DNA of 64,000 nucleotides from Aneurinibacillus thermoaerophilus (lineage in GTDB: Bacteria > Bacillota > Bacilli > Aneurinibacillales > Aneurinibacillaceae): NCBI RefSeq assembly GCF_900099925.1, contig NZ_FNDE01000015.1, forward strand, positions 1 to 64,000, in the 5' to 3' direction. The position numbers were made by a program, and so were the translations under genes. Positions 34,326-43,476 of the stretch are shown here, in pieces (positions within the stretch are counted from its first letter, which is position 1; each line of letters starts with the position of its first letter). The notes beneath the pieces were generated by a model. It worked only from the letters and a program-made list of their open reading frames with translations. It did no database searches and had not been told where the DNA came from.

Positions 34326-34787
34326 TTACGCACAGCCGCCGCAGCCGTCGCTGATGCCTTCTGGCCTGGCCTTCGGGTATCCGGTGTCGTTGTACAGCGG
34401 ATCACCGCCGGTAGATACGATAATATTTTCGGACACTTTATTGGCAATAACGCTCGTAACCATTTGCAACAACTCATTAATGTCCTGCTGCGTTTGCTTA
34501 AATTCCTGGACAATCGGAATTGTGTCCAGTTCATCCTGTAACGCGTCGATTTCTTTTTCGATTTCCGGGATTTGATCGTACTGGCGGCTGTGCTCCAGCT
34601 TAACAATGCGCTTTTGCTTCTGTTTAATTTGCATAATTAATCCCTGCACCCGTCCGTTGGCGCTGATTTTTTTCTCCGCCTGCTTAAACCGCTCGACTTC
34701 TTCTGAGTTTGCAATGAGCGCAGCCAGTTCTTTTGCCGACTCAATAATGGACGAGTAGTCATACGTACGTTCCTGTTTCTCTTCCAT
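34326..34787 (-). CDS. ricA: RicA (YmcA), Y-complex RNase regulator
   Basis: A 153-residue helical protein (AKELAALIANSEEVERFKQA; LEHSRQYDQIPEIEKEIDAL) ending in SDGCGGCA. In Bacillus, RicA with RicF and RicT forms the Fe-S-carrying Y-complex that steers RNase Y, competence and biofilm. The terminal cysteines match that cluster-binding role. The ATG at 34787, just after miaB's stop, has AGAGGTG upstream. rny itself lies at 43477-45018 in this window. Confidence 0.88.
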   Translation of the reverse strand: MEEKQERTYDYSSIIESAKELAALIANSEEVERFKQAEKKISANGRVQGLIMQIKQKQKRIVKLEHSRQYDQIPEIEKEIDALQDELDTIPIVQEFKQTQQDINELLQMVTSVIANKVSENIIVSTGGDPLYNDTGYPKARPEGISDGCGGCA

Positions 34788-34794
34788 CAGCACG

Positions 34795-36315
34795 CTACAC
34801 CTCTACTTTGGTGACGACCTCACCGTATAATGTCCAAGTTTGTGGCTCTGTTATTTTAACATGAATCAACTGTCCGATACAGTCTTCAGTTCCTTTAAAA
34901 TGGACAATTTTGTTTGTACGCGTGCGGCCAGTCATCATATCTGGATTGTTTTTGCTTGGGCCTTCTACCAATACTTCTACAACTTTGCCGCGGAGCGCTT
35001 CATTTTTCTCCCGTCCGATGCGCTGTACCAGATTAATCAAGCGTTGCAAACGCTCTTTCTTTTCTTCTTCGCTTACGTTGTCTTCCATGCCTGCGGCTGG
35101 TGTGCCATGACGCGGCGAATAAATAAACGTGTAGGCGGAATCAAATCCAACTTCTTCCACAAGCGACAGCGTATCCTCAAACTGCTCTTCTGTTTCGCCC
35201 GGGAAGCCGACGATAATGTCCGTCGTCAGCACAACGTCCGGAATCGCTTCTTTGATTTTGCGCACAAGTTCGAGGTATTGTTCACGCGTATATTTACGTG
35301 CCATCTTTTTTAGAATTTCATTATTGCCGGATTGCACGGGCAGGTGAATATGTTCTACAAGATTGCCGCGCTTGGCAAGCACTTCGATCAGGTGGTCATC
35401 AAAGTCACGTGGATGGCTTGTCGTAAAACGAATACGCGGCACGTCGATTTTGCGCACTTCATCCATCAAGTCGCCAAAACCAAACTCAATATCCGTAAAA
35501 TCCTTGCCGTAGGCGTTTACGTTTTGACCAAGGAGATAGATTTCCTTGTAGCCCTGGCGCGCCAGATCCCGTACTTCCGCAATCACGTCTTCCGGACGGC
35601 GGCTGCGCTCTTTTCCGCGCGTATACGGCACGATACAGTACGTACAGAACTTATCACAGCCATACATGATATTTACCCATGCGCGTAAGCCTTCTTTGCG
35701 GACTTTCGGCAAATTCTCTACAACGTCGCCCTCTTTGGACCACACTTCAACGACCATTTCCTTGTTAAAGAATGCGTCACGCAAAAGCACCGGCAGGCGG
35801 TGAATATTGTGCGTACCAAAAATAAGATCGACATGCTGGAAGTTTTTCAGGATGCGGTTCACAACCGCTTCCTCCTGTGACATACAGCCGCACACGCCAA
35901 GAATAAGCTCAGGCTTTTCCTTCTTCAATGGCTTCAGACGGCCCAGCTCACCAAATACTTTATCTTCCGCATTTTCGCGAACTGCACAAGTATTGTACAG
36001 GATAATGTCCGCTTCCTTCTCATCTTCCGTCGGTGTAAAGCTCATTGCCTGAAGCAGGCCGATAATTGTCTCTGTGTCATGTTCGTTGGCCTGGCATCCG
36101 TACGTGCGAATGAGAAACATGCGGCCTTTCCCCAGATCTTTTAGGTCATCTGGAATGCCTTCGAATTGATTGTAGGCGATTCCGTTTTTCGTCCGTTTTT
36201 TCGCTTCTTTCAAACTCGGCGGCGTACCGATGAAATATTTGCTGTAATCCTTCTCCTTCTTGGTGGATTTTAAGTCCACGGAAGAAGATGCATTGTTTTT
36301 TACTTCTTGTGTCAT
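34795..36315 (-). CDS. miaB: tRNA methylthiotransferase MiaB
   Basis: A 506-residue radical-SAM enzyme that adds the methylthio group to isopentenyl-adenosine 37 of tRNA. The N-terminal UPF0004 domain shows [13 protein letters not shown] and [17 protein letters not shown], binding one cluster. The radical-SAM motif is [18 protein letters not shown]-terminal TRAM domain follows. The ATG at 36315 (GGAGGTTATT upstream) is chosen over a longer frame to 36381. ricA follows eight bases later, as in Bacillus. Confidence 0.95.
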   Translation of the reverse strand: MTQEVKNNASSSVDLKSTKKEKDYSKYFIGTPPSLKEAKKRTKNGIAYNQFEGIPDDLKDLGKGRMFLIRTYGCQANEHDTETIIGLLQAMSFTPTEDEKEADIILYNTCAVRENAEDKVFGELGRLKPLKKEKPELILGVCGCMSQEEAVVNRILKNFQHVDLIFGTHNIHRLPVLLRDAFFNKEMVVEVWSKEGDVVENLPKVRKEGLRAWVNIMYGCDKFCTYCIVPYTRGKERSRRPEDVIAEVRDLARQGYKEIYLLGQNVNAYGKDFTDIEFGFGDLMDEVRKIDVPRIRFTTSHPRDFDDHLIEVLAKRGNLVEHIHLPVQSGNNEILKKMARKYTREQYLELVRKIKEAIPDVVLTTDIIVGFPGETEEQFEDTLSLVEEVGFDSAYTFIYSPRHGTPAAGMEDNVSEEEKKERLQRLINLVQRIGREKNEALRGKVVEVLVEGPSKNNPDMMTGRTRTNKIVHFKGTEDCIGQLIHVKITEPQTWTLYGEVVTKVEV

Positions 36316-36519
36316 AATAACCTCCGTAAAAAATAATGATTTAATATTGATACGACTAGAATTATACATAACTAACAGCATAAAAACAAAGGAAAAGTCA
36401 AGTAATTAATTATAAAATAAAAATCCTTTACATACAAAGGAAGGTTTAGCCAACATGGTTTTTATAACGACCATAACGCCTCCTGGCCCGTAAATGACGA
36501 AACCCATTTGCCATAAAAA

Positions 36520-36567
36520 ACAGGCGGGTGAGCGAAAAGTAGGTCCTCCGCTTATCCGCCTGTTCCC
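36520..36567 (-). terminator. Terminator after cheX-like gene
   Basis: ACAGGCGG pairs with CCGCCTGT across a 27-base loop; on the minus strand it is followed by TTTTTTAT. It lies seven bases past the cheX-like stop. Confidence 0.65.
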
Positions 36568-36573
36568 TTTTTC

Positions 36574-37029
36574 CTATCCTTGTGCGCTTATGTGTACCAT
36601 GATTTCGCTTCCTTCGACACAGAATGGAATGCTGATAAACTTATGCACAGAACGGAATTTGCTTTCCCCTTCGTTGATAATCGGCGGCGTAATATTAACG
36701 CTGTAACCGTTATTCGCCAATTCTGTACAACATGCCGCACCTACCCAGTTCCCAAATTCAGAAAACGCGCTCCATCCCATTTCGTCGATTTCATTTATTT
36801 CTATACCACCAAACATCCGTCCAATGATGGAACAAACCATTTTTTGCGTCATTCCAAGGATCAAATCCACTTTCAACGATCCAGTCATTCCGACGATGAC
36901 AGATATCTGGCCAGAAAAGATCGGATTCACCTGCAAAGAAGGTTTGCCAGGTACAACTTGCATTCCCAAATGATTTTCCAGCACGCTTCGCGTCCCACAA
37001 AGAATCGCGTTCACTTGATCTGCTTGCAT
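36574..37029 (-). CDS. CheX-like chemotaxis phosphatase/CheC-family protein
   Basis: A 151-residue protein with the CheX layout: a hydrophobic core (FSGQISVIVGMTGSLKVDLI, LGMTQKMVCSIIGRMFGG), then EMGWSAFSEFGNWVGAACC and ELANNGYSVNITPP. The EFGN motif is the catalytic E..N pair of CheC/CheX phosphatases acting on CheY-P. GGGGGATGGAG precedes the ATG at 37029. No other che gene is nearby. Confidence 0.8.
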   Translation of the reverse strand: MQADQVNAILCGTRSVLENHLGMQVVPGKPSLQVNPIFSGQISVIVGMTGSLKVDLILGMTQKMVCSIIGRMFGGIEINEIDEMGWSAFSEFGNWVGAACCTELANNGYSVNITPPIINEGESKFRSVHKFISIPFCVEGSEIMVHISAQG

Positions 37030-37466
37030 GCTTCTCCATCCCCCATATATCTCATGTAATGTGTACAAAATGTGTAGCCGTTCTTCCCATTTACGAAACA
37101 TACTTTTTGTAAATACAAAAGAAAGAACAATCCATCTCCCGCCTATAGAAAAAGGGGGCTTCTCGCTACTTATGTTAAAAAGCCTTTCATCACATCATGC
37201 GTATCAATGAAACGCCATCCACAATTAAAATCAGCTTATTTATTCTGCTTTTTTTTACATAGCGAGATAATTCTTTACTAGGCAATTATACCCATTTGTA
37301 AAATAACTTTCAACAAAAAAGATGAGGAAGTTCCTAGAAAAAAATACAAATCATACTTTTTTACCTATAAAATTCGCAAATAAGCGTTGAAAATATTAAC
37401 ATCTATGTCCCTCTTTATGACGGATATACTACAATTACGCCCCGAAAAAACCTGGAGGTGACCAAA
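37030..37466. other. Intergenic region without recognised gene
   Basis: AT-rich DNA between the divergent cheX-like and small-protein genes. It must hold both promoters. No structured RNA was recognised. Confidence 0.4.
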
Positions 37467-37670
37467 ATGCCGAATCATCATGACATTTTTCGCAACAAAC
37501 GGGACTTTGCACGAGCTGAATTCGCAACGGAACTGTATAAGCCGCCCGGAAAACCACGCGCTCGAGAAGCTCACACACAGCAACATCAACCCACACCGCA
37601 TAACGCCGGCTTCAAAAATGTCAAAGTCCCCTTCCAACGAAAAGCTGGTCTGCCAGGGAACCGGGCATAA
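37467..37670 (+). CDS. Small basic protein of unknown function
   Basis: A 67-residue protein with a strong GGAGGTGACC ribosome site before ATG at 37467. It is rich in His, Lys, Arg and Pro (HHDIFRNKRDFARAEFATEL, YKPPGKPRAREAH) with no hydrophobic stretch. The ribosome site and terminator make it a real gene; a small spore- or nucleic-acid-associated protein is possible, but no family is recognised. Confidence 0.6.
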   Translation: MPNHHDIFRNKRDFARAEFATELYKPPGKPRAREAHTQQHQPTPHNAGFKNVKVPFQRKAGLPGNRA

Positions 37671-37677
37671 AATAAAT

Positions 37678-37721
37678 GAGGGATACGCGTTTGCGTACCC
37701 CTCTTTGCACTCATTTTTTTT
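37678..37721. terminator. Bidirectional terminator
   Basis: GAGGGATACGC pairs with GCGTACCCCTC across a GTTT loop, with a T run on the plus strand at 37714-37720. It serves the plus-strand small gene and overlaps the end of mnmM. Confidence 0.7.
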
Positions 37722-38295
37722 CAATGGCTAAAATATATGGTGGCTGATTCTCCGGGTTTATGTATTCATATTTGAGAACAAGAAATTCTCGCGCTGGCAA
37801 TTTGCGTACATACGCTTCCAAGACGGCTGCTTCCTCTTCTCCGCCCGCGTGACCGCGATATACAACCAACAGTACGATGCCACCGGATACAAGGCGGGAC
37901 AACGCCGCCTGAACAGCCTGTAACGTTGAATCAGCGCGCGTAATGATCGTTTTATTAGAACCAGGGAGATACCCTAGGTTGAAAATGACGGCTTGTAACG
38001 GAGCGGCAAGCGCTGAGATCTCGGTGTGGGAAGCATGATGCAGAACAACGCAGTCGCTCATGCCCGCTTTCTCCAAGCGCGCGGCAGTCGCTTGAATGGC
38101 GGCTTCCTGAATATCGTAGGCGTGTACCATGCCTGTCTCTCCAACTAGCCCGGCTAAAAACAGCGTGTCATGCCCGTTGCCGGCCGTTGCATCGACAACC
38201 GTATCCCCCGCCTTTACACGCTCAGCCAAAAGACGGTGCGCCATCTCCGTAATACGCGGCAAGCGCGCGCGGTTATGCGCCTCCATCGTGTTCAT
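37711..38295 (-). CDS. mnmM: tRNA (mnm5s2U34)-methyltransferase MnmM (YtqB family)
   Basis: A 194-residue class I SAM methyltransferase: VVDATAGNGHDTLFLAGLVG is motif I, AYDIQEAAIQATAARLEKA binds SAM, and IFNLGYLPGSNKTI is the YtqB/rRNA_methylase signature. B. subtilis YtqB (MnmM) makes the last step of mnm5s2U in tRNA. It overlaps the upstream metallo-hydrolase gene by four bases. The synteny with miaB/ricA makes a tRNA-modification neighbourhood. Confidence 0.85.
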   Translation of the reverse strand: MNTMEAHNRARLPRITEMAHRLLAERVKAGDTVVDATAGNGHDTLFLAGLVGETGMVHAYDIQEAAIQATAARLEKAGMSDCVVLHHASHTEISALAAPLQAVIFNLGYLPGSNKTIITRADSTLQAVQAALSRLVSGGIVLLVVYRGHAGGEEEAAVLEAYVRKLPAREFLVLKYEYINPENQPPYILAIEKK

Positions 38296-39032
38296 ATCTC
38301 AATCACCTGCCCGATTTCGGCAAGCTGCCAGCAGCCGGAATACCTTCCTGCCGCCGCGTCGTCCTCATACTTCTTCCGTGGGATGTCAGGCGACAAATGC
38401 GTAAGTAGCAATTGTTTGGCCCGAATGCGCTCCGCCATCTGTGCTGCTTCCCGGGCAGAAAGATGGGCACGCTTTCCCCGTGGCACATATTCCGTTGTAA
38501 ACGTACTTTCGCAAATAAACAAATCGCAATCCACCGCAAAGATGTCCCAATTTGTGCCTGGCCCGGTGTCAGCCCCGTATACAATCGTCTTCCTCCCATC
38601 CGTTATTTTCATCGCATAACACATGATCGGATGATCGGTGCGTAAAAACGAAATCTCAACGCCGGCCAGATGCAGCACACTATTCTCCATTACCGTGTGT
38701 AGAACTGTATACTGGTGATATGTCATCTTATGCGCCCAATCCTGCGGCTCGGCCGGACCGTATACCGGAAACGTACCATTTCGCTTGCCAAAAATGGAGG
38801 CCATCATAACGCCGTACTGCAAAATCGGCATATCGCAAATATGATCATGATGATAATGAGAAAGCACAACCGCAGACAATTCCTCTATCCGAATATGCTT
38901 CATCAATTGTGCGTACACACCGCTTCCGCAATCAATTAATAGCTTTCCTGCCGCTGTTTCCAGCAGATACCCAGGGGTCGCTCCGCCCGGACCTGGGGCC
39001 GGTGACTCAAAGCCTAATACCGTAAGCCTCAT
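38292..39032 (-). CDS. MBL-fold metal-dependent hydrolase
   Basis: A 246-residue beta-lactamase-fold protein with HYHHDHICDMPILQYG (the HxHxDH zinc motif), TDHPIMCYA, YGADTGPGTNW and LTHLSPDIP. It resembles YhfI and RNase Z-like hydrolases but lacks the RNase Z exosite arm. The ATG at 39032 has AAGGATGGG upstream. The substrate is unknown. Confidence 0.85.
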   Translation of the reverse strand: MRLTVLGFESPAPGPGGATPGYLLETAAGKLLIDCGSGVYAQLMKHIRIEELSAVVLSHYHHDHICDMPILQYGVMMASIFGKRNGTFPVYGPAEPQDWAHKMTYHQYTVLHTVMENSVLHLAGVEISFLRTDHPIMCYAMKITDGRKTIVYGADTGPGTNWDIFAVDCDLFICESTFTTEYVPRGKRAHLSAREAAQMAERIRAKQLLLTHLSPDIPRKKYEDDAAAGRYSGCWQLAEIGQVIEI

Positions 39033-39125
39033 TCTTTGCCCATCCTTTCGTTTTTCTCCTGCACACTTATGATAACAAAAGCAGACAACGCATTGCCAAT
39101 TCCATGTTTTTTTGTGCAACAGAGA

Positions 39126-39163
39126 TAAAAAAAAAGCACCGAGCGCCATACGGCAGTCGGTGC
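39126..39163 (-). terminator. Terminator of the korAB operon
   Basis: AAGCACCGA pairs with TCGGTGCTT and is followed by nine T on the minus strand, 17 bases past the korB stop. Confidence 0.85.
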
Positions 39164-39179
39164 TTGATTTCGCTTATGA

Positions 39180-40046
39180 TTACATAAACTCGCTGACAAG
39201 CTTTTGGAATTTCGCTTCGTCGATTTTGAGTTCCTGTTTCGCAAGACCTTCTTCGCGGAAGCCAGGTACCAGCGCTTCATACGATTCACGTTCCGTGTTT
39301 TGGTAAATCAGACCATTTACCAGACCGTCTGTTTCCATAAGCACACGCATTGCGGCAATGCGGTCATGCGGATCGTAACCTTCGATATCGCTCAGGTTTT
39401 TCACATGCTCTTTGAACCAATCGTACGTGTTGATTTTGTTGAATGTTACGCATGGGCTAAATACGTTGATCAGCGCAAAGCCTTTATGCTTAATACCTTG
39501 TTCGATTAAGCTGGTCATACCTTTCAGATCGCTGGACATTGTTTGTGCCACGAATGTCGCGCCGGATGCAAGCGCCAGTTCCAGCGGCTTCATTGCAGGC
39601 TCGATAGAGCCTTTTGGCGTGGATTTCGTCACAAATCCTTCAGCCGAACGAGGAGAGGTTTGACCTTTCGTCAGGCCATAGATTTGGTTATCCATTACGA
39701 TATACGTAATGTCCATATTACGGCGGATCGCATGAATCGTATGGCTCATTCCGATCGCAAAACCATCGCCGTCACCACCGGCAGCGATAACCGTCAATTC
39801 GCGGTTGGCCATTTTCAGTCCCTGCGCGATCGGAAGCGCACGCCCGTGAATACCGTGCACGCCGTATGCATTGATATAACCGGAAATACGTCCGGAACAT
39901 CCGATACCGGAAATAACTGCAAGATTCTCAGGTTCGAGCCCTACGTTGGCCGCAGCACGTTGAATCGCCGCCTGTACGGAGAAATCTCCGCATCCCGGAC
40001 ACCAGTTAGGTTTAACGCTATTGCGGAAATCTTTAAATGTTGCCAT
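39180..40046 (-). CDS. korB: 2-oxoacid:ferredoxin oxidoreductase subunit beta
   Basis: A 288-residue TPP-binding subunit: WCPGCGDFSVQAAIQRAAA, GIGCSGRISGYINAYGVHG, and AAGGDGDGFAIGMSHTIHAI followed by IVMDNQIYGLTKGQTSP. With KorA it oxidises a 2-oxoacid (2-oxoglutarate or pyruvate) to acyl-CoA and reduces ferredoxin. It starts two bases after korA's stop, with AAGGAGC upstream. Confidence 0.93.
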   Translation of the reverse strand: MATFKDFRNSVKPNWCPGCGDFSVQAAIQRAAANVGLEPENLAVISGIGCSGRISGYINAYGVHGIHGRALPIAQGLKMANRELTVIAAGGDGDGFAIGMSHTIHAIRRNMDITYIVMDNQIYGLTKGQTSPRSAEGFVTKSTPKGSIEPAMKPLELALASGATFVAQTMSSDLKGMTSLIEQGIKHKGFALINVFSPCVTFNKINTYDWFKEHVKNLSDIEGYDPHDRIAAMRVLMETDGLVNGLIYQNTERESYEALVPGFREEGLAKQELKIDEAKFQKLVSEFM

Positions 40047-40047
40047 C

Positions 40048-41784
40048 TTACAACAGCTCCTTGCATTTATTGTAGATTTCGCCAGGCAGGAACGGATTGC
40101 CGTCATACTTCAGAATGCTGTTAATCTTCTCGGCCATTCCCACATGCAGTTTGAGCTGGTCAGCTAATTGACCGGTTGCGTTGTGCTCGATAACAATTAC
40201 TTTCTTCGCTTTCTCCACCAATTTCTTCATCTCAGCCACTGGGAACGGATGGATAAGACGAACATGGGCATAATTAATTTTTACGCCTTCAGCCGCGAGG
40301 CGTTCTTTCGCTTCCATAACGGCACCGCGCGTACCGCCCATCGCCACCAGCAACACATCAGCTTCTTCGTGCTGTACGTCTTTGTATACTGGCGTATCTA
40401 CTTTCAGGTTTTTCAGCTTACGGAGACGCTTATCCATTTGCTTCATACGAAGTACCGGATCTTCCGTTGGACGTCCTGTGTCGGTATGCTCAACGCCCGT
40501 TACGTGGTGAATACCGTTTTTCTGTCCCGGAATTACGCGCGGCGAAATGCCGTCTTCCGTTACCTCATAGCGCTTAAAAAGTTCGCCTTCCTGCTCTGGA
40601 ATGTCTTGTCCGCCGAGAAACTTACCGCGGCGAATTTCCACACGATTCAAATCAAGCGGCTCAACTGTTTGCTTACCAAGAGATAGTTGCAAATCGGAAA
40701 GCACGATGACCGGCACCTGATATTCTTCAGCAATATTGAATGCTTCCACTGTATCATAGAACGCTTCTTCCGCCGTGCTCGGCGCAATTACAACTTTCGG
40801 AATTTCGCCGTGTGTGTTATAAATCATCGCGTTTACATCGGACTGTTCTTGCTTGGTCGGCATACCTGTGGACGGGCCACCACGTTGCGTATTCACGATA
40901 ACAAGCGGTGTTTCCGTAATACCGGCCAGACCAATCGCTTCCGCCATCAGGGAAAGACCAGGACCGGCGGAGGCTGTCATCGCACGTACACCGCCGTAGT
41001 TGGCGCCAATCGCCATTGTTACAGCAGCGATCTCGTCTTCGGTTTGAATAACCGTACCACCGAATTCAGGCAGCTTCTTAACCAAGTATTCCATAATTTC
41101 TGATGCTGGAGTAATCGGATAGGCCGGCATAAAACGACAGCCTGCCACAAGTGCGCCAAGCGCAATGGCGTCGTTACCGATCATGAACATGCGCTTTTTG
41201 CCGTCAGCAGCTTCTAGGCGCAGATCTTCAATCGGACCGCCCGCTTCTTTATCTACAAACTCGGCACCACGCTTAATGGCTTCCATGTTTTTCTCTACAA
41301 CTTTTTGACCTTTTTTGCCGAACAGTTCATCCACCACTTCAGTGAACGATTCTACCGGCAGACCTAACAGGGCGCTGGAAGCTCCGATGGCTACCATGTT
41401 TTTCATTAGAGACGTTCCGAGTTCTTCGGCAATCTCAGTGAAAGGTACAGAGAATAGACGAACATCCATTCCTTCAGGCGCTTTCGGGTTAAACTTGGAA
41501 TCGCCAATAATCACGCCGCCTTTGCGAAGCTCAGGGCTGTTAACGTCGATCGTTTCCTGGTCGAACGCAACCAAAATATCGAGCTTGTCAGAAATTCCTC
41601 CTAGAGGCTTTGTGCTTACGCGAATTTTATTATTGGTGTGACCACCTTTGATGCGGGAAGAGAAATGGCGGTACCCATACAAGTAATACCCGAGACGATT
41701 GAGCGCAATCGCAAAAATCTCGCCCGTACTGTCAATCCCTTCACCTTGTTGTCCTCCAACTTTCCAAGAAAGTTGACTAATCAT
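40048..41784 (-). CDS. korA: 2-oxoacid:ferredoxin oxidoreductase subunit alpha (fused gamma-alpha)
   Basis: A 578-residue protein. The N-terminal gamma domain (LSWKVGGQQGEGIDSTGEIF; YRHFSSRIKGGHTNNKIRVS) is followed from about 200 by the alpha domain (GCRFMPAYPITPASEIMEYL; IQTEDEIAAVTMAIGANYGG; TASAGPGLSLMAEAIGLAGI). ATG at 41784 is used; AAGGGG lies upstream. Its promoter region carries the palindromes at 41816-41857. Confidence 0.93.
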   Translation of the reverse strand: MISQLSWKVGGQQGEGIDSTGEIFAIALNRLGYYLYGYRHFSSRIKGGHTNNKIRVSTKPLGGISDKLDILVAFDQETIDVNSPELRKGGVIIGDSKFNPKAPEGMDVRLFSVPFTEIAEELGTSLMKNMVAIGASSALLGLPVESFTEVVDELFGKKGQKVVEKNMEAIKRGAEFVDKEAGGPIEDLRLEAADGKKRMFMIGNDAIALGALVAGCRFMPAYPITPASEIMEYLVKKLPEFGGTVIQTEDEIAAVTMAIGANYGGVRAMTASAGPGLSLMAEAIGLAGITETPLVIVNTQRGGPSTGMPTKQEQSDVNAMIYNTHGEIPKVVIAPSTAEEAFYDTVEAFNIAEEYQVPVIVLSDLQLSLGKQTVEPLDLNRVEIRRGKFLGGQDIPEQEGELFKRYEVTEDGISPRVIPGQKNGIHHVTGVEHTDTGRPTEDPVLRMKQMDKRLRKLKNLKVDTPVYKDVQHEEADVLLVAMGGTRGAVMEAKERLAAEGVKINYAHVRLIHPFPVAEMKKLVEKAKKVIVIEHNATGQLADQLKLHVGMAEKINSILKYDGNPFLPGEIYNKCKELL

Positions 41785-41815
41785 GAACTCCACCCCTTCA
41801 AGACGATAAATCGAT

Positions 41816-41857
41816 CTTTTCAGCTGAAAAGTGTATCATTTTTTAAACAGATACACT
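41816..41857. promoter_or_regulatory. Two overlapping palindromes in the korA leader
   Basis: CTTTTCAGCTGAAAAG (41816-41831) is a perfect 16-base palindrome. AGTGTATC (41830-41837) and GATACACT (41850-41857) form an adjacent inverted repeat. They lie 32-73 bases before the korA ATG on the minus strand. They could be operators for a redox or metabolic regulator. Confidence 0.5.
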
Positions 41858-42165
41858 AAGTGTTGAGCCCTTTTCCACTGGTCAGGTCATTACTGTATGT
41901 ATCTATTTAAAAAATATGAACAAATTGTGTACTTCAAACTTTTATCATTGTAGTCCTCTCTCATGTAAATTTCAACCCTTCCTTAAAGATTTATTCTAAC
42001 AAAATTAACTTTCCCTTTCCCTAATATGAAAAAACATAAAAAAAAATCAAATAAAAAAACGAAATTCTGTCTTTTTCTCCGCTTAACACCCTTTTCGGCA
42101 ATGCTAAAACACGATCCTCTCCTTCGGAAATATTTTAAAGCAACATATCCTTTCCTATACGACGA
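41858..42165. other. Intergenic region between spoVS and korA
   Basis: About 300 bases of AT-rich DNA upstream of korA. It contains no ORF of coding character and must hold the korA promoter. Confidence 0.4.
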
Positions 42166-42198
42166 AAAAAAGCCTGCTTATTCTAATGAATAAACAGG
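42166..42198 (-). terminator. Terminator after spoVS
   Basis: GCCTG..TTATT pairs with AATAA.CAGGC and is followed by seven T on the minus strand, about 35 bases past the spoVS stop. Confidence 0.8.
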
Positions 42199-42231
42199 CA
42201 CAGCTAATAGAAGACCGGTGTGGTTATTCAA

Positions 42232-42492
42232 CTATCTAGGTTCGACGATTAATTTAATCGCGGTTCGTTCTTCGCCTTCTATCATAATATCGGTGAAGGC
42301 GGGGATGCAGATTAAGTCAACACCACTCGGTGCTACAAACCCTCTTGCGATCGCTACGGCTTTAATTGCTTGGTTAAGTGCACCCGCTCCGATGGCTTGA
42401 AGCTCAGCTGCGCCGCGTTCGCGCAGAACACCGGCCAGGGCACCAGCGACAGAATTAGGGTTGGACTTTGCTGAAACTTTTAATACCTCCAT
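42232..42492 (-). CDS. spoVS: Stage V sporulation protein S
   Basis: An 86-residue Alba-like protein, the exact family length: MEVLKVSAKSNPNSVAGALA, then AIGAGALNQAIKAVAIARG and a basic C-terminus. SpoVS affects septation and coat assembly. ATG at 42492 has AAGGAGG upstream. It follows ymdB and rny as in Bacillus. Confidence 0.95.
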   Translation of the reverse strand: MEVLKVSAKSNPNSVAGALAGVLRERGAAELQAIGAGALNQAIKAVAIARGFVAPSGVDLICIPAFTDIMIEGEERTAIKLIVEPR

Positions 42493-42609
42493 CTCAAGTA
42501 CCTCCTTAGATAGATTGATAATTACCACAATTACTCTATTCGGCGAAGGTACAAATCATTCCTGTTCCTTACTATTTTGGGAGAAAAAAATACGAAAATT
42601 CAAAACCAA

Positions 42610-43407
42610 CTACTCCATGAACGGGTGAGCTTCGTCAATCATAATCCGCTGAATAGAGATCGCACGACCGGTGTTTTTTTCCATATCAATAATTACCCCG
42701 TTTAATTGCGCTTTAACCATGGCCACTTCAAATCGTACGGGCAAACCAGTCAAAAATTTCTTCAGCACCGCTTCGCGCTCCATTCCCAAAATACTATCGC
42801 GCGGACCAACCATCCCGACATCGGTCAAATACGCCGTACCCCCAGGAAGAATTCTTTCATCCGCGGTCTGTACATGCGTATGGGTTCCAACCACAGCGCT
42901 TACTTTACCATTCAGAAACCAGCCCATCGCTTGTTTCTCCGACGTCGCCTCTGCGTGGAAATCGACGAAAATATATGGTGTGCGTTTCCGCACCTGTTCC
43001 ACGATTTGTTCGGCTGTGCGGAACGGGCAATCGGACGGAGGCAAAAACGTACGCCCCTGCAAATTAATTACCGCAAGTTCTCCTCCCGCCGCGCCTTTCA
43101 AGAATGTGACGCCGCGTCCGGGCGCGCCAGGCGCATAGTTTGCCGGTCGCACAATGCGCGGTTCATCATCAATAAACTCGAACACTTCCTTGTTGTCAAA
43201 TGAATGGTTGCCAAGCGTAATGACGCCGGCCCCCCACTCGTAAAACTCGTTTGCAATTTTCGGTGTAATGCCTCGCCCTGATGCCGCGTTTTCTCCATTT
43301 ACTATCGTAAAATGCGGATTGTATTTATTTTTCAAGCGCGGCAACATTTCCTGAAGCATCTTGCGGCCAGGAGCCCCCACCACATCACCGATAAACAACA
43401 ATCTCAT
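42610..43407 (-). CDS. ymdB: 2',3'-cyclic-nucleotide phosphodiesterase YmdB
   Basis: A 265-residue metallophosphoesterase: LFIGDVVGAPGRKM, VNGENAASGRG, TLGNHSFDNKEVF, VGTHTHVQTADERIL. These residues bind two metals. YmdB controls biofilm and late adaptive genes in Bacillus. AAAGGAG precedes the ATG at 43407. Confidence 0.94.
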   Translation of the reverse strand: MRLLFIGDVVGAPGRKMLQEMLPRLKNKYNPHFTIVNGENAASGRGITPKIANEFYEWGAGVITLGNHSFDNKEVFEFIDDEPRIVRPANYAPGAPGRGVTFLKGAAGGELAVINLQGRTFLPPSDCPFRTAEQIVEQVRKRTPYIFVDFHAEATSEKQAMGWFLNGKVSAVVGTHTHVQTADERILPGGTAYLTDVGMVGPRDSILGMEREAVLKKFLTGLPVRFEVAMVKAQLNGVIIDMEKNTGRAISIQRIMIDEAHPFME

Positions 43408-43435
43408 GTAGTCTCTCCTTTCATGGGCCGATGCA

Positions 43436-43472
43436 AACAAAAGCTTCTGCCGATCGCTCGGAGAAGCTTTTG
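43436..43472 (-). terminator. Terminator after rny
   Basis: ACAAAAGCTTCT pairs with AGAAGCTTTTGT and ends in a short T run on the minus strand, five bases past the rny stop. It may attenuate reading into ymdB. Confidence 0.75.
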
Positions 43473-43476
43473 TCTC

